Part shown: one piece after another, positions 1 through 10,798 of the stretch | Numbering within the stretch: position 1 is the first letter of the stretch | How the letters are laid out: the number at the start of each line of letters is the position of its first letter | Assembly (NCBI RefSeq): GCF_017901155.1 | Contig: NZ_CP072800.1 | Location: 2,817,283-2,881,282, forward strand | From: Candidatus Thiothrix anitrata | Lineage (GTDB): Bacteria > Pseudomonadota > Gammaproteobacteria > Thiotrichales > Thiotrichaceae | DNA length: 64,000 nucleotides | Reading direction: 5' to 3' | Translations under genes and position numbers: made by a program | The notes under the pieces: model-generated | The model's input: the letters and a program-made list of their open reading frames with translations, nothing else | Database searches by the model: none | What the model was told of the DNA's origin: nothing

Positions 1-35
1 AAAGCCCTTACAGATTGCGGCCTGTAAGGGCTTTT
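1..35 (-). terminator. Intrinsic terminator after tRNA-Pro
   Basis: A perfect 13-bp stem (AAAGCCCTTACAG pairing with CTGTAAGGGCTTT) closes an 8-nt loop. On the minus strand it lies just downstream of tRNA-Pro, so it probably ends the long translation operon. It is symmetrical enough to act in both directions. Confidence 0.75.
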
Positions 36-67
36 GGAACATCATGACACATCATGAAACATTGAAT

Positions 68-144
68 TGGTCGGGACGATAGGATTTGAACCTACGACCC
101 CCACACCCCCAGTGTGGTGCGCTACCAGGCTGCGCTACGCCCCG
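68..144 (-). tRNA. tRNA-Pro (anticodon GGG)
   Basis: Reading the minus strand, a 77-nt cloverleaf begins CGGGGCGTAGC and ends with an encoded CCA. The acceptor stem CGGGGC/GTCCCG, the D-arm AGCGCAGCCTGGTAGCGC and the T-arm GGTTCAAATCC are all visible. The anticodon stem CCACA/TGTGG holds the loop with GGG, giving proline. It closes the conserved thrS-to-tRNA-Pro block. Confidence 0.96.
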
Positions 145-195
145 ACTTGAAGGGGAGAGAGCTTACCCCAATTAACGCACATCCTCAAGCCAAAA

Positions 196-579
196 TCAGT
201 GCTTAAGGACATAAAGAATGCGCTCCAGCTCCAACACCATGGGTGCGACATCATAGCCATTCACCATAATCGGTTCCAACGGTAATTCCACCGGTGGCGG
301 CGTGTGCGCGTCATCTTGCAATTTCTGCCGCGCACCGCTAATGGTGTAGCCCTGCTCATACAGCAAGCCGCGAATGTGGCGAATCAATAATACGTCGTCA
401 CGTTGGTAGTAACGACGATTGCCCCGCCGCTTCATCGGCTTGAGGGAAGGAAACTCTTGCTCCCAATAACGCAATACATGCGTTTTTACCCCGCACAAAT
501 CGCTGACCTCACCAATAGTGAAGTAGCGTTTGCCCGGAATCGGGGGCAATTGGCTATTCGGCGTTACCGCTTCCTGCAT
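196..579 (-). CDS. MerR-family transcriptional regulator
   Basis: A 127-residue protein with a MerR-type winged helix-turn-helix near residues 18-88 ([13 protein letters not shown], then [10 protein letters not shown] and RRGNRRYY). This signature binds the spacer of sigma-70 promoters. The C-terminal part is short and carries no cysteine cluster, so it is not a metal sensor of the classical type. Its start overlaps the end of ihfA by 26 bp, implying translational coupling. The ihfA-merR-tRNA-Pro order is conserved in pseudomonads and relatives. The ligand and targets are not known from sequence. Confidence 0.9.
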   Translation of the reverse strand: MQEAVTPNSQLPPIPGKRYFTIGEVSDLCGVKTHVLRYWEQEFPSLKPMKRRGNRRYYQRDDVLLIRHIRGLLYEQGYTISGARQKLQDDAHTPPPVELPLEPIMVNGYDVAPMVLELERILYVLKH

Positions 580-865
580 ATTCCTCTACCCGTTGTTTGA
601 GCTTTTGCCCCGGACGGAAGGTCACTACGCGACGTGCCGTTACCGGAATTTCTTCACCCGTTTTAGGGTTGCGTCCCGGACGCTGCGTTTTGTCGCGCAG
701 CATGAAATTACCAAACCCAGACAGCTTTACATTTCTGCCTGTTTCTAGCGCGTCACGCACTTCTTCAAAAAACATTTCCACCAAATCTTTGGCTTCACGT
801 TTGTTTAAACCCAGTTCTTCAAATAAATGCTCGACCATATCGGCTTTGGTCAAAGTTATTGCCAT
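554..865 (-). CDS. ihfA: Integration host factor subunit alpha
   Basis: A 103-residue HU/IHF-family protein that forms a heterodimer with IHF-beta, bends DNA sharply and serves recombination, replication and promoter architecture. The N-terminal dimerisation helices ([23 protein letters not shown]) are followed by the beta-arm region [10 protein letters not shown] and the intercalating-proline motif [12 protein letters not shown]. Length matches the family (about 99-104). It lies 20 bp downstream of pheT, as in Escherichia coli, and overlaps the MerR gene. The ordinary ATG start is consistent with alignment to known IHF-alpha. Confidence 0.97.
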   Translation of the reverse strand: MAITLTKADMVEHLFEELGLNKREAKDLVEMFFEEVRDALETGRNVKLSGFGNFMLRDKTQRPGRNPKTGEEIPVTARRVVTFRPGQKLKQRVEEYAGSGNAE

Positions 866-885
866 TTTGCACTTTCTCCCTGTTT

Positions 886-3273
886 TTAACGTAATACCGC
901 ACCCGCTTCATCCCGAAGCGACGCGACCACAGCATCCACCATCCGATTGATTTCCATATCTTCGAGCGTGCGCGATAAGTCTTGGAAAATCAAGCTCAAA
1001 GCCACACTTTTCTGATCATCAGCGATGCCTTTCCCCACATAAACATCAAATAAATGATAGGACATTAATTGTGGCGTAGCAGCTTTTTTCACTGCATTTT
1101 CTAAAACTATTGACAGCACATCACGATTAACCAGCAAGGCTAAATCACGCCGAATCGCCGGGAATTTCGAGACCGGCTGATACTTCGGCAATTGGCGTTG
1201 CTGCAATGCAGCCGCATCCAACTCAAACACATAAACAGGCTGTGACAAACCCAATTGCTCTTCAATACGTGGGTGAACCATGCCCAACCAACCCACAACC
1301 GCCTGATCCGTCATCAATTGTGCGGATTGTCCCGGATGCAAGGCCGGATGCGCAACAGGAGCAACATGAAACTGCGTACCTGTCGCCTGCTCTAATAGAG
1401 CTTCGACATCGCCCTTTAAGTCGTAAAAATCCACCGGACGGTTCAGTTGCGCCCACTGTTCTGGGTACAAATTACCCGTAATCACCCCAGCCAAGTGGGT
1501 TTTTTGTTGAGTTTTACCTGCATCATCTTGGTAAAACGCTGGCCCCATTTCAAACAAACGCACCCGGTTTTGTTGACGGTTGAGATTGTAAGCCACTGCC
1601 CGCAGCAATCCCGACCACAAGGTGCTGCGCATCACCGCTAAATCCGCAGAAATCGGATTCGCCAATGCCAATGCTGTTTGCCTAGGTGCGAGGGTTTCTT
1701 CCATTTTCGGATCAACGAAACTGAACGTAACCGCTTCCTGATAACCACGCTCCACCAAAGTCTGACGCAAACTGGACTGACGAACAGATGACTCACTAGG
1801 CTGGGTAATGCATGGCGCACGCGGACGCAACTGCGCCGGAATCGCATCGTAACCACCCACTCGCGCCAATTCTTCGATCAAATCTTCTTCAATCGTCAAA
1901 TCGAAACGCGCTAATGGAGCCTGTACCTGCCAACCCGTAGCCGTTTTCACCAGGTCACAATGCAACCGCGCCAACACACCTTCCACGGTTGTATCGGGCA
2001 TAGTCACACCCAACACCCGGCGAATACGTTCTGGACGCAAGTTAATACTATTGCGCTCTAAAACGCTGGCATCAGCGCAAGTTTCCACCAGCGCACCCAC
2101 TTCACCACCGCAAATAGCAATGATCAATTGGGTAGCTCGCTCCATTGCTTGCACTGGCATGGCAGGATCAACACCGCGCTCAAAACGTGCCGATGAATCC
2201 GTTTGCAAAGCGTAACTACGCGCTTTACCCATGATTTTCGCCGGGCGGAAATGCGCACTTTCCAAGAATAAATCGCGGGTTGTATCCGTTACCGAAGTCG
2301 GTTCACCTCCCATAATGCCTGCCATTGCCACAGGCTGGTTCGCGTCAGCAATGACCAAAGTATCACTACGTAAAGTAGCCGTTTGCCCATCCAACAAGGT
2401 CAAGGTTTCGCCATCACGCGCATAGCGCACACAAATACCGTCTTGCAACGTTGCAAGATCGAAAGCGTGCATCGGCTGCCCTAATTCAAGCAAAACGTAA
2501 TTGGTCACATCCACCAAAGCGGAAATGCTACGCACTCCAGCGCGACGCAATTTTTCCTGCATCCACAATGGCGTTGCCGCTTGCGGATTCACACCCCGAA
2601 TAACCCGCCCCACGTAACGCGGGCAAGCATCGATTGCCTCAATAACGACCGGAAAGGTATCCGCGTGCTTTACTAATGCTGCCTCGATAACCGGCGGAGT
2701 CATGGGCGCATCCAACAATAACCCCACTTCACGCGCTACCCCGATCATGCTCATGCAATCGCCGCGATTTGCAGTAATCGCCAGCTCAATCACTTCATCA
2801 TTGAGTTGCAGGTAATCACGAATATCCATGCCGACCGGCGCGTCATCAGGCAATTCCAGCAAACCATCCGACTTATCCGACATCCCCAGTTCGGTGGAAG
2901 AACACAACATCCCGAACGACTCAACGCCGCGCAGCTTGCCTTTCTTAATTTTCAGGTCTTTGCCATCGGGTAATGGCAGCACCGCACCAACTAACGCCAA
3001 CGGCACTTTCAAACCGGCACGCACATTGCTTGCACCGCACACGATTTGCAGCACTTCGCCTTGCCCGTTATCCACTTTGCAAACGCTTAACTTATCGGCA
3101 TCCGGGTGCTTTTCACGTTCGATAACATGACCAACAACAATACCACTAAAAGCAGTCGCCACCGGGTCACGCGCTTCCACTTCGCAACCCGACATAGTGA
3201 GCTTATCGGCAATCACGTCCAACGTTAGCGGAGTATCAATCCACTCACGCAGCCATTTTTCACTGACTTTCAT
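886..3273 (-). CDS. pheT: Phenylalanyl-tRNA synthetase beta subunit
   Basis: A 795-residue beta chain of the (alpha-beta)2 enzyme that charges tRNA-Phe. Visible domains in order are: the N-terminal region [16 protein letters not shown], the EMAP-II-like tRNA-binding OB fold (about 39-148, with [13 protein letters not shown] and [16 protein letters not shown]), the B3/B4 editing region (about 200-385), the B5 domain (about 405-475, [13 protein letters not shown]), the catalytic-like core, and a C-terminal FDX-ACB anticodon-binding domain (about 700-795, [13 protein letters not shown]). It lies 13 bp downstream of pheS and is cotranscribed with it. Length is normal for proteobacteria. Confidence 0.98.
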   Translation of the reverse strand: MKVSEKWLREWIDTPLTLDVIADKLTMSGCEVEARDPVATAFSGIVVGHVIEREKHPDADKLSVCKVDNGQGEVLQIVCGASNVRAGLKVPLALVGAVLPLPDGKDLKIKKGKLRGVESFGMLCSSTELGMSDKSDGLLELPDDAPVGMDIRDYLQLNDEVIELAITANRGDCMSMIGVAREVGLLLDAPMTPPVIEAALVKHADTFPVVIEAIDACPRYVGRVIRGVNPQAATPLWMQEKLRRAGVRSISALVDVTNYVLLELGQPMHAFDLATLQDGICVRYARDGETLTLLDGQTATLRSDTLVIADANQPVAMAGIMGGEPTSVTDTTRDLFLESAHFRPAKIMGKARSYALQTDSSARFERGVDPAMPVQAMERATQLIIAICGGEVGALVETCADASVLERNSINLRPERIRRVLGVTMPDTTVEGVLARLHCDLVKTATGWQVQAPLARFDLTIEEDLIEELARVGGYDAIPAQLRPRAPCITQPSESSVRQSSLRQTLVERGYQEAVTFSFVDPKMEETLAPRQTALALANPISADLAVMRSTLWSGLLRAVAYNLNRQQNRVRLFEMGPAFYQDDAGKTQQKTHLAGVITGNLYPEQWAQLNRPVDFYDLKGDVEALLEQATGTQFHVAPVAHPALHPGQSAQLMTDQAVVGWLGMVHPRIEEQLGLSQPVYVFELDAAALQQRQLPKYQPVSKFPAIRRDLALLVNRDVLSIVLENAVKKAATPQLMSYHLFDVYVGKGIADDQKSVALSLIFQDLSRTLEDMEINRMVDAVVASLRDEAGAVLR

Positions 3274-3286
3274 AAGGTTACTCCGT

Positions 3287-4384
<1,098 letters not shown>

Positions 4385-4385
4385 T

Positions 4386-4437
4386 CATCCCTCTCTTACG
4401 CCCTTCACCCCCTGCGGGGGAAGGGTTGGGATGGGGG
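4386..4437. repeat. Dispersed imperfect palindrome, copy 1
   Basis: The stretch contains CCCTTCACCCCCTGC followed by GGGGGAAGGGTTGGGATGG, an imperfect inverted repeat. A related copy sits at 43385-43433 (CCCTTCACCTCTTACAAG then GGAAGGGTTGAGGATGG). Both lie between genes. This resembles the small CCCTCACCCC-type intergenic repeats found in many bacteria. Confidence 0.55.
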
Positions 4438-4440
4438 TCT

Positions 4441-4800
4441 TTAAGCAGCTAAGGCAGCTTTTGCCTTTTCCGCTACTGCACCAAACGCCGCGATGTCGTG
4501 AACCGCCAAATCAGCCAAAACTTTGCGGTCAAGCGCAATTTCAGCTTTTTTCAGGCCATTCATCATGCGGCTGTAAGACAGACCGAACTGACGCGCACCA
4601 GCGTTAATACGCACAATCCACAAAGCGCGGAATTGGCGTTTTTTCTGACGGCGGTCACGGAATGCATATTGACCTGCTTTGATCACAGACTGATGTGCAA
4701 CCCGATAGACACGGCTACGGGCACCGTAGTGACCTTTTGCCAGTTTCAGGACTTTTTTGTGACGGGCGCGTGCCGTTACACCACGTTTAACTCTTGCCAT
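4441..4800 (-). CDS. rplT: 50S ribosomal protein L20
   Basis: A 119-residue protein with the L20 signature: basic N-terminal extension [16 protein letters not shown], then [32 protein letters not shown] and a globular C-terminus ending [10 protein letters not shown]20 binds 23S rRNA early in large-subunit assembly, and in E. coli it also represses rpmI-rplT translation. It follows rpmI by 15 bp in the standard infC-rpmI-rplT order. Length and start are typical. Confidence 0.98.
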   Translation of the reverse strand: MARVKRGVTARARHKKVLKLAKGHYGARSRVYRVAHQSVIKAGQYAFRDRRQKKRQFRALWIVRINAGARQFGLSYSRMMNGLKKAEIALDRKVLADLAVHDIAAFGAVAEKAKAALAA

Positions 4801-4815
4801 GTTTTAGTCCTCCAG

Positions 4816-5016
4816 TTATGCGTAAGGCAGCAGTTTTTGAATGCTGGCGTGATCCGCAGCAACAACATAGTTGTCGCCTGAGCGCAGATGACGTTTACGC
4901 TTAGTGGACTTCTTGGTCAGAATGTGACGCAGGTGCGACTGCTTGCGTTTAAACAAGCCACTACCCGTCTTCTTGAAGCGTTTGGCCGCTCCACGGTTGG
5001 TCTTCATCTTAGGCAT
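4816..5016 (-). CDS. rpmI: 50S ribosomal protein L35
   Basis: A 66-residue, very basic protein beginning [20 protein letters not shown], the L35 signature, followed by [16 protein letters not shown]. It is a late-assembly component of the large ribosomal subunit. It lies between infC (83 bp upstream) and rplT (15 bp downstream). Its ATG is preceded by AAAGGAGACC, a strong ribosome-binding site. In E. coli the infC-rpmI space contains part of the L20 repression site; whether that applies here cannot be told by eye. Confidence 0.98.
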   Translation of the reverse strand: MPKMKTNRGAAKRFKKTGSGLFKRKQSHLRHILTKKSTKRKRHLRSGDNYVVAADHASIQKLLPYA

Positions 5017-5098
5017 CTTGGTCTCCTTTTCGTAAGGTAGAATAAAACATCCTGCAAGAGTGCCTTGCCTTAACAGGATGGTGTTTAGGGATTGCTCC

Positions 5099-5641
5099 CT
5101 ATTTCTTTTTCGGCCCCATCATCATGACCATTTGGCGACCTTCTAGGCGTGGGAACTGTTCTACAACAGCGTCTTCCACCAAGTCTTTTTCGACGCGCTT
5201 GAGTACTTCCATACCCAATTCTTTATGCGCCATCTCACGACCTTTAAAGCGCAAAGTAACTTTAACCTTATCGCCCTCTTCCAAAAACTCTTTGAGCTTA
5301 CGCAGTTTGATCTGGTAATCCCCTTCATCCGTCGCCGGACGCATTTTGATTTCCTTAACCTGAACCTGTTTCTGGTTTTTACGGGCTAAGGCAGCTTTCT
5401 TGCTTTCATCAAAACGGAATTTACCGTAATCCATGATGCGACAAACCGGTGGCTTCGCCGTCGGGACGATTTCCACCAACTCTAGTTCAGCATCGTAAGC
5501 CATTTCTAGGGCTTCACGCAGGGAAACAACACCCCGGTTTTCCCCATCCATATCAATCAGACGAACTTTCGGAACGTTAATATCGTCATTGATGCGGTGT
5601 TCTTTTTCGAGAGCGATAAGTTTAATCCTCGTTTGTTTCAA
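5099..5641 (-). CDS. infC: Translation initiation factor IF-3
   Basis: IF-3 binds the 30S subunit, prevents premature 50S joining and proofreads the initiator codon. The N-domain ([19 protein letters not shown], then [19 protein letters not shown]), the lysine-rich linker and the C-domain ([34 protein letters not shown]) are complete and end GPKKK. There is no upstream ATG. The longest frame starts at TTG 5641; an ATC at 5617, eight nt after AGGA, is the alternative. Either is non-AUG, as in E. coli, where the AUU start of infC underlies autoregulation. It lies 35 bp after thrS. Confidence 0.96.
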   Translation of the reverse strand: MKQTRIKLIALEKEHRINDDINVPKVRLIDMDGENRGVVSLREALEMAYDAELELVEIVPTAKPPVCRIMDYGKFRFDESKKAALARKNQKQVQVKEIKMRPATDEGDYQIKLRKLKEFLEEGDKVKVTLRFKGREMAHKELGMEVLKRVEKDLVEDAVVEQFPRLEGRQMVMMMGPKKK

Positions 5642-5676
5642 TCCACTCTTGCCACAAAACAGGGCAGGAGAATAAG

Positions 5677-7602
5677 TTATTCCAGCGGCGACAAGCCGCG
5701 TGCTGCAATTTCATCCGTCAGACGCTGCTGAACCTCAACCAACGGGAAGGTTCCCAAGTCTTTACCGGAGCGTGTGCGCACGGAAACCGATTGCGTTTCC
5801 ACTTCGCGATCACCCACTACCAACAGATAGGGGACGCGCTGCATGGTATGCTCGCGGATTTTAAAGCCAATTTTTTCATTTCTCAAGTCCGCAACAGCGC
5901 GGATACCCGATTGAAGTAATTGCCGGGTTGCAGTTTGCACGAAATCTGCCTGTTTGTCAGTGATATTCATCACGACAGCCTGCGTTGGTGACAACCACAG
6001 CGGGAATTTACCCTCATAATGCTCAATAAGGATACCGGTAAAGCGTTCCAATGAACCAAACAAGGCACGATGCAACATCACCGGACGCTTGCGAGTATTA
6101 TCCTCAGCAACGTAAGTGAGATCAAAACGCTCAGGCAAACTCATATCAACTTGCAATGTGCCGCACTGCCAATCGCGTCCAATCGCGTCGCGCAACACGA
6201 ATTCCAGTTTCGGGCCGTAAAACGCACCCTCGCCCGGAAATAACGTATACGGCAAACCCATGTTTTCCAAGGAGCTAGCCAGTGCGTGTTCCAACACATC
6301 CCAGCTTTCATCAGAGCCAATGCGATTTTCAGGCCGGGTTGACAATTTGATGTGAACATTTTCAAAGCCAAATTCTTTGTAAATATCCAGCACCAAGGCC
6401 ACGACATCTTTACACTCTTGCGCCATTTGATCTTCGGTGCAGAAGATATGCGCATCATCTTGGGTAAAGTGACGCACCCGCATTAAGCCATGCAATGCAC
6501 CGGAAGGCTCGTAGCGATGTACTTTACCGAACTCTGCCATCCGTAATGGCAAGTCACGGTAACTCTTTAAACCCTGTGAAAACATCAACATACCACCGGG
6601 GCAGTTCATCGGCTTCAGGGCAAAGACACGCTCGTCTTCAGTAGTTGTGGTAAACATATTGTCACGGTAATTAAACCAGTGACCAGAGGTTTCCCACAAG
6701 CTGCGATCCATCACATCGGGCGTATTCACCTCGACGTAACCCGCACGCTGTTGACGTTCACGCATATAACCGATTAACGCTTGGAATACTGTCCAGCCTT
6801 TGGGATGCCAAAATACCGCACCGGGTGCTTGCTCATCAAAATGGAACAAATCCAGTTGACGACCGAGTTTACGGTGATCACGTTTTTCAGCTTCTTCCAA
6901 CAACGTCAAATAGGCTTGCAAGTCTTTCTTGCTCAACCATGCTGTGCCGTAAATGCGTTGCAGCATCTCGTTGTTGGAATTACCGCGCCAGTACGCACCC
7001 GCCACTTTCATGACTTTAACCGCCGGAATTTTACCGGTGCTAGGCACATGCGGCCCACGGCACAAATCAATGAAATCGCCTTGGCGGTATAGCGAGAGGG
7101 TTTGATCGGCAGGAATGCTTTCGATAATTTCCGCTTTGTACTTTTCACCCATATTCAGGAAGAAGCTGACTGCTTCATCGCGTGACAAGGTGCTGCGTTC
7201 AACGGGAATATCTTGTTTGATTAAATCCTGCATCCGCGTTTCAATCGCCTGTAAGTCTTCTGGCGTGAACGGGCGTGAGGAGGAGAAATCGTAATAGAAG
7301 CCGTTTTCAATGGTGGGGCCAATCGTGACCTGCACATCAGGGAATAACTGCTTGACTGCTTGCGCCATGAGATGCGCCGATGAATGGCGGATAATATCCA
7401 AACCTTCGGCATCTTTGGCGGTGATAATACTTAAGGCAGCGTCTTGCTCAATAAGATGACTGGCATCCACAAGCTGACCGTCAACTTTGCCTGCAAGCGT
7501 CGCTTTGGCAAGACCTGCGCCAATATCGGCGGCAACGGCAAGTACGGATAAGGGGGCTTCGTAAGAACGCTGACTTCCATCAGGGAGAGTGATAACTGGC
7601 AT
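5677..7602 (-). CDS. thrS: Threonyl-tRNA synthetase
   Basis: A 641-residue class II synthetase with all expected parts: N-terminal TGS domain (1-61, [15 protein letters not shown]), the second additional (editing) domain with the [11 protein letters not shown] and [12 protein letters not shown] zinc/editing motifs, the catalytic core with the zinc-ligand segment [14 protein letters not shown] and motif 2 around [20 protein letters not shown], and a C-terminal anticodon-binding domain. It charges tRNA-Thr and removes mischarged serine. The start has GGAG 6 nt upstream. It lies 49 bp downstream of tRNA-Val with no obvious terminator between, so the tRNA and mRNA probably share a transcript. Confidence 0.98.
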   Translation of the reverse strand: MPVITLPDGSQRSYEAPLSVLAVAADIGAGLAKATLAGKVDGQLVDASHLIEQDAALSIITAKDAEGLDIIRHSSAHLMAQAVKQLFPDVQVTIGPTIENGFYYDFSSSRPFTPEDLQAIETRMQDLIKQDIPVERSTLSRDEAVSFFLNMGEKYKAEIIESIPADQTLSLYRQGDFIDLCRGPHVPSTGKIPAVKVMKVAGAYWRGNSNNEMLQRIYGTAWLSKKDLQAYLTLLEEAEKRDHRKLGRQLDLFHFDEQAPGAVFWHPKGWTVFQALIGYMRERQQRAGYVEVNTPDVMDRSLWETSGHWFNYRDNMFTTTTEDERVFALKPMNCPGGMLMFSQGLKSYRDLPLRMAEFGKVHRYEPSGALHGLMRVRHFTQDDAHIFCTEDQMAQECKDVVALVLDIYKEFGFENVHIKLSTRPENRIGSDESWDVLEHALASSLENMGLPYTLFPGEGAFYGPKLEFVLRDAIGRDWQCGTLQVDMSLPERFDLTYVAEDNTRKRPVMLHRALFGSLERFTGILIEHYEGKFPLWLSPTQAVVMNITDKQADFVQTATRQLLQSGIRAVADLRNEKIGFKIREHTMQRVPYLLVVGDREVETQSVSVRTRSGKDLGTFPLVEVQQRLTDEIAARGLSPLE

Positions 7603-7651
7603 ATTATGCTCCAGTGGTGATCAATACGAGAGATCACATGGTTATAGTAAA

Positions 7652-7728
7652 TGGTAGGCGTAATTGGACTCGAACCAACGACCCCCACCATGTCAAGGTG
7701 GTGCTCTAACCAACTGAGCTATACGCCT
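7652..7728 (-). tRNA. tRNA-Val (anticodon GAC)
   Basis: A minus-strand 77-nt cloverleaf from AGGCGTATAGCTCAG to an encoded CCA. The acceptor AGGCGTA/TACGCCT is perfect, the D-arm is GCTCAGTTGGTTAGAGC, the anticodon stem CCACC/GGTGG holds GAC (valine), and the T-arm is GGTTCGAGTCC. It is the first gene of the thrS operon, as in pseudomonads. Confidence 0.96.
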
Positions 7729-7746
7729 GTCGTTGTAAGGCTGGGA

Positions 7747-7774
7747 ATTATAGTGAGATTGCGACAGATGGCAA
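7747..7774 (-). promoter_or_regulatory. Sigma-70 promoter of tRNA-Val/thrS operon
   Basis: On the minus strand TTGCCA (7774-7769) is separated by 16 bp from a consensus TATAAT (7752-7747). It lies 18 nt upstream of the tRNA-Val 5' end, which suits a tRNA leader. This is the strongest core promoter seen in the left third of the window. Confidence 0.75.
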
Positions 7775-7873
7775 GTGTTTTTGTACCGTACCATTGCAAA
7801 AAACTCACCGCGTCAGTCACACTTAGCCATATAATCCCTGAAGCGACCAACGTATACAACCAGACGTAACACC

Positions 7874-9043
7874 ATGCAAACACCCGAAATACTTGACCGT
7901 ATCAACAACGGCGAAGATAGCACCACCCAATTTAAGCAGGATGTAACAGACGCTAATCGCCTCGCAGAGGAGTTAGTCGCATTCTCTAACGCTGCGGGTG
8001 GCTTATTACTCATCGGTGTATGCGATGACGGCACACTAACCGGACTCAGTGAAACACAAATTGGTCGCATAAACCAATTACTCAGCAATACCGCAAACGA
8101 AAATATCAAGCCACCGATTTATCCACTAACAGAAATACTTAATATCCAAGGCAAGCGCATCATCGCAGTCAGCATACGCAAAGGCATTAACCGCCCCTAC
8201 CAAACTAACAAGGGTGTGTACTTTACCAAATCCGGTAGTGACAAACGCAAAATGTCGCCAGAAGAACTGCGGCGATTATTTGCCGAATCAGAGCGTCTAT
8301 TTGCCGATGAAGAGACATTACTACGCACTGATATTACCGATCTAAACACGGAGTCGTTTTACGCTTTCTTGGACGCTGACAATCGCGATGTCTATGAGGC
8401 ACTCAAGCAGGCAAAACTAGAGCTACCAACCGTACTACACAATCTAGAGCTATTGCGTGACGGGCATCTGACACTGGCGGGCAACCTAATTTTTGGTAAA
8501 ACACCACAACGATTCAGCCCCTCCTTTTATGTAGATTGCGTGCATTTTGACGGCGATGATGTCAGTGTAGGAAATTTCATCACCAAGGCAACTATCAAAG
8601 GCAGTCTGAGCCAGCAGTACGAAAGCAGTATGCAGTTTTTGCGAATCAACTTGCGGAGCATCCCGACAGCAATCGGCTTTAACGCCCATACCCGACTGGA
8701 AGTCGATGAAGCAATATTAGGAGAACTACTGGTTAATGCCTTAGTACATCGAGATTACTACATCCAGTCATCAGTGAAAGTCTTTGTTTTTCAAAACAGA
8801 GTCGAGATTATCAGCCCCGGCAAACTGCCCAACTCACTAACCGTGGAAAAAATCAAAAACGGACTATCTGTTCACCGCAACCCCATCCTGAATTCGGTTT
8901 GCCGCCGGGTACTGCCTTACAGTGGCTATGGAAGCGGCATCAAGCGAGTGGTAAAGCTAAACCCATCAGTAACCTTTATTGATGACAGAGAAAAGGAAGA
9001 GTTCCGGTGCTTGATCCCTCGGAATCCGACACAAAATGAATAA
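7874..9043 (+). CDS. Schlafen AlbA_2 domain / RecG-like ATP-binding protein
   Basis: A 389-residue protein of the AlbA_2 family (often annotated as putative DNA-binding or RecG-like). The N-terminal AlbA_2 domain (about 10-125) shows the hallmark TTQFKQDV and FSNAAGGLLLIGVCDDG, then a GVYFTKSGSDKRKMSPEE stretch. The C-terminal part (about 250-385) with LLVNALVHRDYYI, VEIISPGKLP and HRNPIL matches the HATPase_c_4 type. Such proteins are common in accessory and defence regions; their substrate is usually unknown. It stands opposite the tRNA-Val operon; a TATAAT at 7830-7835 may be its -10. A Fic gene follows 75 bp downstream on the same strand. Confidence 0.85.
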   Translation: MQTPEILDRINNGEDSTTQFKQDVTDANRLAEELVAFSNAAGGLLLIGVCDDGTLTGLSETQIGRINQLLSNTANENIKPPIYPLTEILNIQGKRIIAVSIRKGINRPYQTNKGVYFTKSGSDKRKMSPEELRRLFAESERLFADEETLLRTDITDLNTESFYAFLDADNRDVYEALKQAKLELPTVLHNLELLRDGHLTLAGNLIFGKTPQRFSPSFYVDCVHFDGDDVSVGNFITKATIKGSLSQQYESSMQFLRINLRSIPTAIGFNAHTRLEVDEAILGELLVNALVHRDYYIQSSVKVFVFQNRVEIISPGKLPNSLTVEKIKNGLSVHRNPILNSVCRRVLPYSGYGSGIKRVVKLNPSVTFIDDREKEEFRCLIPRNPTQNE

Positions 9044-9118
9044 AATCCCATAAAAACCACAAAAAGTGGCAATTTCTGATAAAATCTCAAATCGAATGAA
9101 GATTTTTCAGGTAGATCC

Positions 9119-10588
9119 ATGAGTTTTTTAGGTTATGCACGCTTGGTGGAACAATTAAAACTGAGCGTAAAGCCAGTCTTTCCTGCTGCACAATTGTCAG
9201 GCACTGTCAGCCAATGCACCAGAATCAATGGCAAACTACTGTTTCCGCACGGCGTTGCCTTACAGGATACCCCGCTAGGCCACCTAGAATTTGCTATCAA
9301 ACATGAAGGCATTAATCTGGAAGTGATTGATGCCGCATTTGAGCATATACAACCGGAAGCACTAGTGACCCGCCTCACCCAAACACCCAATGGGGAAAGC
9401 ATTCGGCGTTTATGCTTTTTATGGGAGTGGCTACGGGGGAGTACACTGAATACCTCCGCCTCACCCACAGGTAAATACATTGATCTGTTTCCCAGTGATG
9501 TTTATTTTACCGCCCAACATGGGGAACGGCATAAAACCTACCGCATTACCAACAACGCGCTAGGGAATGCACAGTTTTGTCCTACCGTCAGGCGCGACGC
9601 ACTAAGCGGCAGTGTGCCGCTAGAAAAATTGCTGGAGCAAGCACGCCAATTGTTTTATCAAGATCATTCTGCTGCGGTGTACCAACGGGCTATTCATTAC
9701 CTGTATTTATCAGAAACTCGTAGCAGTTTTGCGATTGAAAAAGAAACACCCAGTGCCCAAAAAGAAGAGCGATTCGTGCAGTTACTGCAACGGGTGCGCG
9801 ACTACCCGCAACTGACGGAAGATGATCTGGTACTTTTACAAAATGCAGTCGTAAGGGATGTGTACAGCCAAGAGGCCAGTTACCGCTGGCGACAAAATTG
9901 GCTAGAAAACAGCCTTGGCAGAGTGACGTATTTCCCACCGCCACCAGCGGAACTATCCGACTTGATGCAGGGTTGGGAAGCGTTCACCAATGACACGCAG
10001 CGCGGGATTGACTTGCTGGTGCAAGCCGCTTGTGCAGCCTTTGGTTTTGTTTACCTACACCCGTTTATGGATGGCAATGGTCGCCTGCACCGCTTTATGT
10101 TCCATCAAGTGTTAGCACGCCACCCACAGCTACCGGCTGAAATGATTGTGCCAGTCTCGGCGGTAATCATGCAAAACATCCCCGCCTATCATGAGGTACT
10201 GACGGGATTTTCGCAGCCGATCACCCAGCTTTGGGATTATCGACGAGCGGAGATGGAGCCTTACATCCTAAAAACAGCACCCAGTCGTAGCTACCGCTTT
10301 TTTAATGCAGACCGCGAGGTAGCATTTCTGCACCAAATATTGCAGCAGGCGATCGAAGTAGAAATGCCACGGGAAATAGCTTGGCTGGATGCCTATGATG
10401 AGGCAACCGCCCTACTGGAGCAACGTTTTGATTTACCAAAGAAAGATATAGCAACATTGGTGCGCATGGCGTGGAGCAATAACGGGGAATTGTCGAAACA
10501 TCGGCGTAAACAATATGCACATCTGCCGGATAAGGTATTGGATGAGATTGAGAGCGTAGTCAAGCAGACGTTTGGAATTGGGGTTTGA
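9119..10588 (+). CDS. Fic-family AMPylase-type enzyme
   Basis: A 489-residue Fic protein. The active-site motif HPFMDGNGRLHR is intact with the catalytic histidine near residue 314, so nucleotide transfer (usually AMPylation) to a protein target is expected. Residues 202-208 (SSFAIEK) match the N-terminal inhibitory helix S-x-x-x-E-(G/N), except that lysine replaces G/N; this would place it among the self-inhibited class II Fic proteins with a modified clamp. The N-terminal 190 residues are unassigned, and the C-terminal 100 may be a small helical DNA-binding region. It follows the AlbA_2 gene and may be cotranscribed with it. Confidence 0.9.
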   Translation: MSFLGYARLVEQLKLSVKPVFPAAQLSGTVSQCTRINGKLLFPHGVALQDTPLGHLEFAIKHEGINLEVIDAAFEHIQPEALVTRLTQTPNGESIRRLCFLWEWLRGSTLNTSASPTGKYIDLFPSDVYFTAQHGERHKTYRITNNALGNAQFCPTVRRDALSGSVPLEKLLEQARQLFYQDHSAAVYQRAIHYLYLSETRSSFAIEKETPSAQKEERFVQLLQRVRDYPQLTEDDLVLLQNAVVRDVYSQEASYRWRQNWLENSLGRVTYFPPPPAELSDLMQGWEAFTNDTQRGIDLLVQAACAAFGFVYLHPFMDGNGRLHRFMFHQVLARHPQLPAEMIVPVSAVIMQNIPAYHEVLTGFSQPITQLWDYRRAEMEPYILKTAPSRSYRFFNADREVAFLHQILQQAIEVEMPREIAWLDAYDEATALLEQRFDLPKKDIATLVRMAWSNNGELSKHRRKQYAHLPDKVLDEIESVVKQTFGIGV

Positions 10589-10731
10589 CATGCCTGAAGG
10601 GTCTATCCAAAATTAACCGCATATGAATATTTCTCAGCATTACCCTTGCGAGGACGGGGTTTATCAGTGACAATTAGACTGCTATTAACGCAAGGTATCT
10701 TGTTTGCCACACCCGCCTAATGACACGGGAG

Positions 10732-10744
10732 GGCGGTAGCGTGC
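10732..10744 (+). promoter_or_regulatory. ops element (RfaH recruitment site)
   Basis: GGCGGTAGCGTGC matches the operon polarity suppressor core GGCGGTAGCGTG exactly. It lies in the untranslated leader 55 nt upstream of kpsE, the usual position for capsule and LPS operons, where it pauses RNA polymerase and recruits RfaH. The rest of the 39-bp JUMPStart sequence is not recognisable upstream. Confidence 0.75.
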
Positions 10745-10798
10745 TTAGGGATTGAGTTCAACTTCAACCATCCAACTTCAGCAACAAGGCTCAACAAC

